A stretch of DNA of 7,033 nt, taken from assembly GCA_018065295.1 (NCBI GenBank), contig JAGHTQ010000201.1:1-7033 (forward strand), in the 5' to 3' direction. This DNA is from Candidatus Colimonas fimequi (GTDB taxonomy: Bacteria; Bacillota; Clostridia; Peptostreptococcales; Anaerovoracaceae). Of the stretch, positions 1 to 4,961 are shown piece by piece (the first letter of the stretch is position 1; every line of letters begins with the position of its first letter). Both the position numbers and the translations under genes were made by a program. The notes under the pieces are model-generated. The model was not told the origin of the DNA. It did not search any database and saw only the letters and a program-made list of their open reading frames with translations.

Positions 1-245
1 ACTTAGCAGAGAAACAAATTTTAGAAGGGACTGCCTCATCGCAGGTAATCACCCACTTCCTCAAACTTGGCTCCACAAAAGAGCGTCTTGAAAAGGAGAA
101 ACTCGAAGAAGAGAACAAACTTCTCCGTGCAAAGACTGAGGCGCTTCAAACTGCCAAGAGACAGGAAGAGCTATTCGAGGAACTTAAGGTCGCATTGCGC
201 CGTTACAACGGACAATCGGTCGAGGAAGACGAGTATGAGGATTAG
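1..245 (+). CDS. Probable small terminase subunit, C-terminal part
   Basis: The gene is cut by the window start; the first complete codon is at 3 and the stop TAG is at 243-245, leaving 80 residues. The visible part begins with a helix-like stretch containing EGTASSQVITHFLKLGSTKE. It is followed by a long, charged, heptad-like helix rich in Glu, Lys and Leu (about visible residues 25-65), then RRYNGQ and an acidic tail ending EDEYED. A helical or coiled-coil C-terminus of this kind fits small terminase subunits, which recognise the packaging site and recruit the large subunit. I recall similar C-termini from Clostridia phage proteins found just before HNH and terminase genes. The stop overlaps the next gene's start by 11 bases, suggesting coupled translation. 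The DNA-binding N-terminus lies outside the window, so the call rests on the C-terminal pattern and context. Another helical packaging-cluster protein is possible. Confidence 0.6.
   Translation, partial: LAEKQILEGTASSQVITHFLKLGSTKERLEKEKLEEENKLLRAKTEALQTAKRQEELFEELKVALRRYNGQSVEEDEYED
222..227 (+). promoter_or_regulatory. Ribosome binding site for the HNH gene
   Basis: GAGGAA lies 7 bases before ATG 235, inside the end of the preceding gene. It supports the 140-residue product over the longer in-frame reading from 67. The match to the anti-Shine-Dalgarno sequence is only moderate, so termination-coupled reinitiation at the ATG/TAG overlap (235-245) may contribute. Confidence 0.55.
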
Positions 246-657
246 ATCATATTCTGAGATGTGCGAACTCCCTTCTTTCGAGGAACGCTTCGAGTACCTT
301 AAGCTTAACGGCAGGGTTTCGTCGCAGACCTTCGGATGGGATAGGATATTTAACCAGCAATTCTACCGCTCGAATGAGTGGAAGGATGTCCGCGACTATG
401 TATTGGTCCGTGACTGCGGTTGTGACCTGTCTCACCCTGACCATGAGATTCATGGTTCAAGGATTATAGTTCATCACATGAATCCTATAGACCTCAATGA
501 TATTCAAGAAGTCAGCAAGTTCCTTCTCGACCCCGACTTCCTGGTTTGTACAACTCATCACACCCACAATGCAATACATTATGGAGACGAGTCGCTACTC
601 GCTAGGGATCCGATCGAGAGATTTGCAAATGACACTTGCCCCTGGAAACAAAGATAA
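235..657 (+). CDS. HNH endonuclease-like phage packaging protein
   Basis: This 140-residue protein resembles a family common beside terminase genes in Firmicutes phages. Its N-terminus (residues 11-45) contains FEERFEYLKLNG and TFGWDR, followed by YRSNEWKDVRDYVLVRD (44-60). The HNH-like core runs from about 60 to 116: HHMNP at 80-84 supplies the probable general-base His81, and THHTHNAIHYG at 107-117 supplies candidate metal ligands His111 and His115. The paired zinc-binding cysteines of many HNH proteins are absent, and a clear middle Asn is not obvious. Phage HNH proteins next to terminase genes are known to assist terminase cleavage of DNA concatemers (HK97 gp74 is the model); that role here is an inference. 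I chose ATG 235 because GAGGAA lies 7 bases upstream and it couples to the previous stop. The frame stays open upstream to an ATG at 67, but that stretch is a basic out-of-frame reading of the preceding gene. Confidence 0.8.
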   Translation: MRIRSYSEMCELPSFEERFEYLKLNGRVSSQTFGWDRIFNQQFYRSNEWKDVRDYVLVRDCGCDLSHPDHEIHGSRIIVHHMNPIDLNDIQEVSKFLLDPDFLVCTTHHTHNAIHYGDESLLARDPIERFANDTCPWKQR

Positions 658-663
658 AGGAGG
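656..663 (+). promoter_or_regulatory. Ribosome binding site that sets the connector gene start
   Basis: AAAGGAGG overlaps the HNH gene stop and lies 5 bases before ATG 669. It decides the start at 669. An upstream in-frame ATG at 636 has no such site and lies inside the HNH gene. The ATG at 665 is out of frame and reaches TAG after three codons. Confidence 0.75.
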
Positions 664-668
664 TATGT

Positions 669-1004
669 ATGGATAGCATATTAGTAACAGTCAAGCAGTT
701 GCTTGGCATTAGCGAGGACGACGATTACTTCGATCCTCAAATAATTGCACTGATCAACGATGCTCTGTCCACCCTTGCACAGCTCGGTGTTGGACCCGAA
801 GACGGCTTTGTCATCTATGACGACTCCGCTTCATGGACAGACTTCCTTGGCGAGACCAAGTTACTTGAGTCAGTCAAGACATACGTGTACCTCAGTGTTA
901 AAGTAGTGTTCGATCCGCCTACGAGCCCTAGTGTCGTAGAGTCTTTCAATAGAAAGCTCGACCAGCTTGAATGGAGATTGAACGCTAGAGTAGATCACGA
1001 TTAA
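669..1004 (+). CDS. Probable head-tail connector protein
   Basis: This small acidic protein has 111 residues. It begins with a helix and turn (SILVTVKQLLGI, residues 3-14), then a second helix with FDPQIIALINDALSTLAQLG (21-40) and the GVGPEDGF turn. Further on are W56 with a nearby DFL, a hydrophobic helix VKTYVYLSVKVVFDPP (69-84), and a final helix ending EWRLN (101-105). This mostly helical layout, size and location match the HK97 gp6/SPP1 gp15-like connectors, whose rings sit under the portal and begin the head-tail joint. I recall the DPP and EWRLN elements from homologous Clostridia phage proteins usually called hypothetical or connector. There is no enzymatic motif. It lies 11 bases after the HNH gene and 11 bases before the next gene, so it is probably in the same transcript. 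Its position before the large terminase is unlike the classical HK97 order, where the connector follows the capsid gene. The call is from fold-like pattern and context. Confidence 0.65.
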   Translation: MDSILVTVKQLLGISEDDDYFDPQIIALINDALSTLAQLGVGPEDGFVIYDDSASWTDFLGETKLLESVKTYVYLSVKVVFDPPTSPSVVESFNRKLDQLEWRLNARVDHD

Positions 1005-1015
1005 GGAGAAACACT

Positions 1016-1924
1016 ATGAAAGAAAATTATCTCGTACATCATGGTATACTCGGAATGAGATGGGGTATAAGAAGATACCAGAACAAAGATGGCTCTCTTA
1101 CACCCGCTGGTAAAAGACATGCTGCCGAACTCGCCAAAGAGTATAACGACCTTGTAGACCCTACAGGCGCTAAGCGCAAAGCTGCCGAAGCTGCTAAAGC
1201 GCAGCAGACGCTCCAGAACGCACAGCAGAATGCTAATCAGAACCAGAATCAAAATCAAAATAACCAGCAGAAAAACAACAATAACAATGGCAACAATAAT
1301 AACAACGGAAACAATAACAACAAGTACGGTAACAATGACATCGAACTTGTAGACCTTGAGTTCCGTCAGAAGGTTGCCCAGATGAAACTGCAGCGTGACT
1401 ATCTTCAGGCTCAGGCCGACATAGCTAAACTTACACCTAAGAAAGTAAGTGCTGGTAAGAAATTCATGAAAGCGATCGAAGACGCGGCAAAGAATCCTAT
1501 ACTCCAGCCCATGATTAAAGAAGCTGGCGCTGCAATCTCCGATAAACTTCTCACCAAAGCCGGAATTAAACAGCCTGCTCAGAAGTCGCAGAAAGATCAG
1601 TGGAAAGATCAGTATGACAGCCTCAAGGCGAAATACGATGTTGAATCTATGGCTAAGAAGTTGTATGATGAATTTGGCATTGGCGTTGGCGGCACAGTAG
1701 CTGGTGATCGAGCTGCAAAAGCCCAAAGCGAATCTGCCACATCGGCAGCTCGTAAGGTACACACTTATAAAGTTAAGAAACGCGCAGTTCAAGCGGACGC
1801 ATTCTCTACCTCTACAAGTGCTTCCAGTCCCGTGCTCAACGACTTCGCTCAGCTTGGATCTACGATTGTTGCAGGTTTCCTTAATCCGTCACCTGTTGAC
1901 GCTTATCTGCCTGGTAAACACTAA
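1016..1924 (+). CDS. Phage structural-cluster protein with HHGILGMRWG signature and polyN/Q tract
   Basis: The protein has 302 residues and starts at ATG 1016, with AAGGAG (1003-1008) 7 bases upstream. Residues 8-22 read HHGILGMRWGIRRYQ, followed by NKDGSLTPAGKR. This signature recurs in phage proteins of head and packaging clusters; I believe it corresponds to a domain of unknown function (possibly DUF7211, from memory). Residues 63-107 form a tract of 24 Asn and 11 Gln in 45 residues, including NNNNNGNNNNNGNNNN. A helical segment follows (109-140, ELVDLEFRQKVAQMKLQRDY), then KVSAGKKF (143-150). Next comes an Ala/Lys-rich part with IKEAGAAISDKLLTKAG (167-183), another charged helix (190-220), a Gly-rich turn and a Ser/Thr-rich tail. 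No signal peptide, membrane helix or catalytic motif is visible. The role is unknown. Its place between connector and terminase suggests a minor virion, scaffold-like or packaging accessory protein. Confidence 0.8.
   Translation: MKENYLVHHGILGMRWGIRRYQNKDGSLTPAGKRHAAELAKEYNDLVDPTGAKRKAAEAAKAQQTLQNAQQNANQNQNQNQNNQQKNNNNNGNNNNNGNNNNKYGNNDIELVDLEFRQKVAQMKLQRDYLQAQADIAKLTPKKVSAGKKFMKAIEDAAKNPILQPMIKEAGAAISDKLLTKAGIKQPAQKSQKDQWKDQYDSLKAKYDVESMAKKLYDEFGIGVGGTVAGDRAAKAQSESATSAARKVHTYKVKKRAVQADAFSTSTSASSPVLNDFAQLGSTIVAGFLNPSPVDAYLPGKH
1202..1336 (+). repeat. Low-complexity AAC/AAT/CAG tract encoding polyN/Q
   Basis: These 135 bases read almost only as CAG/CAA and AAC/AAT codons. Alternating Gln-Asn comes first (residues 75-82), then two Asn5-Gly units and an Asn4 run (87-102). 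The mix of synonymous codons, with no long pure trinucleotide run, suggests selection on the amino acids as well as repeat slippage. The tract separates the signature domain from the helical part of the protein, so it probably acts as a flexible linker. Confidence 0.85.
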
Positions 1925-1960
1925 TTCGAGTAACACTATTACATTATAAGGAGTTCAGCA

Positions 1961-3703
1961 ATGGCATTATCGAACACAGCTACACCTATATATTATGGTG
2001 AGTTTCGTGATGCTGTTATAAGAGGAGAAATCCCTATCAACGAAAAGATCTCGTTGGAAATGAATCGTATCGACAGCTTGATAGACGATCCAGACATCTA
2101 TTACGATCCTGAGAAAGTGGAAGGCTTTATAGCATTCTGTGAGAGCGAATTGACTCTTACTGATGGATCCGACTTGAAACTATTGGACTCGTTTAAGTTG
2201 TGGGCCGAACAACTATTCGGCTGGTACTACTTCGTTGACCGTAGCGTATATGTTCCTGATGAAGACGGCGGTGGACGCTTCGTTCAGAAACGAATACGAA
2301 AACGATTGGTCAACAGGCAATACTTGATCGTGGCTCGAGGAGCTGCTAAATCGCAGTACGAGTCATACATACACAATTACTTCTTAAACGTCGACACGAC
2401 AACAACCCATCAGGTTCACACTGCACCTACAATGCGACAAGCAGAAGAAGTGCTGGCTCCTATGCGTACTGCAATAGTAAGAGCGCGAGGACCATTGTTT
2501 GAATTTCTGACTATGGGATCTATCCATAATACGACCGGCTCTAAAGCTGATCGTCAGTTACTAGCATCTACGAAGAAGGGTATAGAGAACTTCCTTACAG
2601 GTTCCCTCTGTGAGATACGACCTATGTCAATTGACAAGTTACAGGGTCTTAACAGCCGAATCAACTCGGTCGACGAGTGGCTTTCAGGCGATACTCGAGA
2701 GGACGTTATCGGTGCCTTGGAACAGGGTGCATCTAAGAATGATGACTACCTGATCCTTGCTGTTAGTTCAGAAGGTACTGTGCGTAATGGACCTGGTGAT
2801 ACAATCAAAATGGAGTTGATGCAAATCCTAAAAGGCGATTACGTCAACCCGCACGTATCCATTTGGTGGTACTGTCTTGATTCTATCGACGAAGTAAATA
2901 ACCCTAGTACATGGCTAAAGGCTAACCCCAATCTGGGTAAGACCGTCTCTTATGAGACCTATCAGCTTGACGTAGAAAGAGCAGAGAATGCTCCGTCTAC
3001 TCGAAATGATATTTTGGCCAAAAGATTTGGCATCCCTATGGAAGGCTACACGTACTTCTTTACATATGAGGAAACCCTCCCGCATAGAAGACGTACTTTC
3101 TGGAAGATGCCCTGCGCACTTGGAGCCGACCTTTCACAAGGCGACGACTTCTGTGCGTTTACATTCCTATTCCCGCTTGCCGATGAATCATTTGGTATCA
3201 AGACTCGAAGTTATATTTCTGCGCTGACCTACTCACAGTTGTCAACCGCGATGAAGTACAAGTACGACGAGTTCATTAACGAAGGAAGCCTCATTGTTAT
3301 GGACGGCACAGTCCTCGACATGATGAAAGTCTACGAAGACCTTGACGAGTACATAATTGAGGCCGACTACGATGTACGTTGTTTCGGTTACGACCCTTAC
3401 AATGCGAAAGCCTTCGTTGAAAGATGGGAAAGAGAGAATGGACCCTACGGTATCGAGACTGTTATTCAGGGCGCTAAAACCGAATCAGTTCCTCTTGGCG
3501 AATTAAAGAAGCTTGCTGAAGAGCGTATGCTTCTGTTCGATGAGGAGCTTATGAAGTACGCAATGGGTAACGCAATTGTCATAGAAGATACCAATGGCAA
3601 CCGTAAACTTAGTAAGATGCGTTACGATAAGAAGATCGATAACGTGTCTGCTATGATGGACGCTTATGTGGCGTTCAAACTAAACCAAGACGCATTCGAT
3701 TAA
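1961..3703 (+). CDS. terL: Terminase large subunit (packaging ATPase and nuclease)
   Basis: This 580-residue protein is the motor that pumps phage DNA through the portal and cuts it. It has the two usual parts. In the ATPase half, a Walker A-like loop ARGAAKS lies at 125-131, with K130 and S131 as the nucleotide-binding pair. The Walker B strand is INSVDEW at 234-240, with D238 and the probable catalytic E239, and the coupling motif is ILAVSSEGT at 265-273. The nuclease half (from about 385) has an RNase H-like layout: GADLSQGDD (388-396) with D390, GYDPYNA (476-482) with D478, and a C-terminal acidic site near D560/D567. The Walker A-like loop has Ala129 where Gly normally precedes Lys. TAAGGAG at 1947-1953 lies 7 bases before ATG 1961. 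The length is usual for HK97-type large terminases. CGA and TTG codons are frequent here but absent from the capsid region downstream, which fits low expression. Confidence 0.97.
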   Translation: MALSNTATPIYYGEFRDAVIRGEIPINEKISLEMNRIDSLIDDPDIYYDPEKVEGFIAFCESELTLTDGSDLKLLDSFKLWAEQLFGWYYFVDRSVYVPDEDGGGRFVQKRIRKRLVNRQYLIVARGAAKSQYESYIHNYFLNVDTTTTHQVHTAPTMRQAEEVLAPMRTAIVRARGPLFEFLTMGSIHNTTGSKADRQLLASTKKGIENFLTGSLCEIRPMSIDKLQGLNSRINSVDEWLSGDTREDVIGALEQGASKNDDYLILAVSSEGTVRNGPGDTIKMELMQILKGDYVNPHVSIWWYCLDSIDEVNNPSTWLKANPNLGKTVSYETYQLDVERAENAPSTRNDILAKRFGIPMEGYTYFFTYEETLPHRRRTFWKMPCALGADLSQGDDFCAFTFLFPLADESFGIKTRSYISALTYSQLSTAMKYKYDEFINEGSLIVMDGTVLDMMKVYEDLDEYIIEADYDVRCFGYDPYNAKAFVERWERENGPYGIETVIQGAKTESVPLGELKKLAEERMLLFDEELMKYAMGNAIVIEDTNGNRKLSKMRYDKKIDNVSAMMDAYVAFKLNQDAFD

Positions 3704-3726
3704 CTCGAAAGATAAGGAGATAACAA

Positions 3727-4956
3727 ATGGGAATTATGGACAGTCTGTTTCACGGCTGGAATGCATTTGGCAATCGTGACCCCACGAATACAGCCGACTT
3801 AGCAAACGGTTACTCTTATCGACCTGACCGCGTTCGTCTCTCAAGAGGCAACGAGAAGTCGATCATTACATCCATTTACAATCGAATTGCACTTGACGTA
3901 GCCGCCGTAGACATTGTTCACTGTCGGGTAGATGATAACAATAGATACGAGGCAGAGGTCGAATCAAAGCTCAATAGATGTCTTAAGGTCGAAGCAAACC
4001 TTGACCAGACAGCACGAGCTTTCAGACAAGATCTCGTTATGTCATTATTCGATGAGGGATGCGTTGCAATAGTGCCTGTTGACACTAACGTTAATCCCAA
4101 AACTGGAGCTTTTGACATCTCTTCAATGCGCTCTGGTAAGATTGTGGAGTGGTATCCTAAGATGGTGAAACTCCGAGTCTACAATGAAGAGAAGGGAATT
4201 AAAGAAGACATCATTCTTCCGAAATCCGCTGTTGGCATTATAGAGAACCCTCTGTACGCCATCATGAACGAGCCCAACTCAACATTACAGAGACTGATAA
4301 GAAAGCTCGCACTTCTCGACTTAACCGATGAACGAAACTCATCCGGCAAACTTGACCTTATCATTCAGCTTCCTTACCTGGTTAAATCACAAGGAAGAAA
4401 GGATGCGGCTGAGATCCGAAGAAAAGAGATCGAGAAACAATTAACCAATTCAAAATACGGTATTGCGTACACAGACGGTACTGAGCACATTACTCAGCTC
4501 AACAGACCGGCTGAAAACAACCTTCTTGCACAGGTGCAGACGCTTACCGAATCACTCTACGCACAGCTTGGTATAACGCAGGCTGTTATGGACGGTACGG
4601 CAGATGAGCAGGCTATGCTCAACTATTACAATAGAACTGTAGAACCTATCGTTTCCGCAATCGTGGAAGAGATGCGTCGTAAGTTCTTGACTAAGACTGC
4701 TCGTACTCAGGGTCAATCGATTCTATCGTTTAGAGACCCGTTCAAACTCGTTCCGATTAACAACATCGCAGACATTGCAGATAAGTTTACTCGTAACGAA
4801 ATACTCAGTTCTAATGAGCTTCGTCAGATTATCGGCGTTAAACCTTCTGACGATCCTAAGGCCGATGAACTTGTTAACAGTAACATCTCTCAGCCTAATG
4901 AAGGAGACCAAGAAGCTGTACCCGAACTGGTAGACGAATCTAAGGAAGGAGAATAA
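3727..4956 (+). CDS. Phage portal protein (HK97-type)
   Basis: The 409-residue product fits the HK97-family portal, which forms the ring at one capsid vertex through which DNA enters and to which the connector binds. The N-terminus contains SIITSIYNRIALDVAAVDI (45-63), a segment typical of this family. A middle region follows with DEGCVAIVPVD (109-119) and VEWYPKMVKLRVYN (140-153). The region from about 250 holds TDGTEHITQLNRP, then the helical crown/stem part with LYAQLGITQAVMDGTADE (277-294), LNYYNRTVEPIVSAIVEEM (298-316) and FRDPFKLVPIN (335-345). The C-terminus has ADKFTRNEILSSNELRQIIG (351-370) and an acidic tail. AAGGAG at 3714-3719 lies 7 bases before ATG 3727. The gene follows the large terminase by 23 bases and precedes the protease-capsid gene by 5, the usual terminase-portal-protease-capsid order. 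Confidence 0.96.
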   Translation: MGIMDSLFHGWNAFGNRDPTNTADLANGYSYRPDRVRLSRGNEKSIITSIYNRIALDVAAVDIVHCRVDDNNRYEAEVESKLNRCLKVEANLDQTARAFRQDLVMSLFDEGCVAIVPVDTNVNPKTGAFDISSMRSGKIVEWYPKMVKLRVYNEEKGIKEDIILPKSAVGIIENPLYAIMNEPNSTLQRLIRKLALLDLTDERNSSGKLDLIIQLPYLVKSQGRKDAAEIRRKEIEKQLTNSKYGIAYTDGTEHITQLNRPAENNLLAQVQTLTESLYAQLGITQAVMDGTADEQAMLNYYNRTVEPIVSAIVEEMRRKFLTKTARTQGQSILSFRDPFKLVPINNIADIADKFTRNEILSSNELRQIIGVKPSDDPKADELVNSNISQPNEGDQEAVPELVDESKEGE

Positions 4957-4961
4957 TCAAA

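Noticed and set aside
67..234. N-terminal extension of the HNH protein from ATG 67
   Set aside because: The extra 56 residues are a basic, Arg/Ser/Lys-rich reading of the preceding gene in another frame; ATG 235 has a ribosome binding site and starts where family resemblance begins.
1268..1280. A-rich run in the polyN/Q tract as a possible ribosomal frameshift site
   Set aside because: It has only five consecutive A bases and no proper slippery heptamer, the frame remains open across it, and no out-of-frame product makes sense downstream.
1001..1792. A 263-codon antisense open frame with strings of Ile/Val/Leu that would look like membrane helices
   Set aside because: It is the reverse complement of the polyN/Q gene. 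Asn and Gln codons (AAY, CAR) read in reverse give Val, Ile and Leu, so the apparent membrane segments are an artefact. It has no supporting context.
1704..1949. An 81-codon same-strand frame overlapping the end of the polyN/Q gene
   Set aside because: It is out of frame with a better-supported gene, has no good ribosome binding site that I can see, and encodes no recognisable pattern.
1925..1960. Longest intergenic gap considered for a promoter or terminator
   Set aside because: It is only 36 bases long and holds the terminase ribosome binding site; I found no clear -10/-35 pair and no GC-rich hairpin with a T run.
2625..2636. Perfect 12-base palindrome TGTCAATTGACA as a possible operator
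   Set aside because: It lies inside the large terminase gene within the coding segment MSIDK. A 12-base palindrome is expected about once or twice by chance in a window of this size, and no second copy or promoter was seen nearby.
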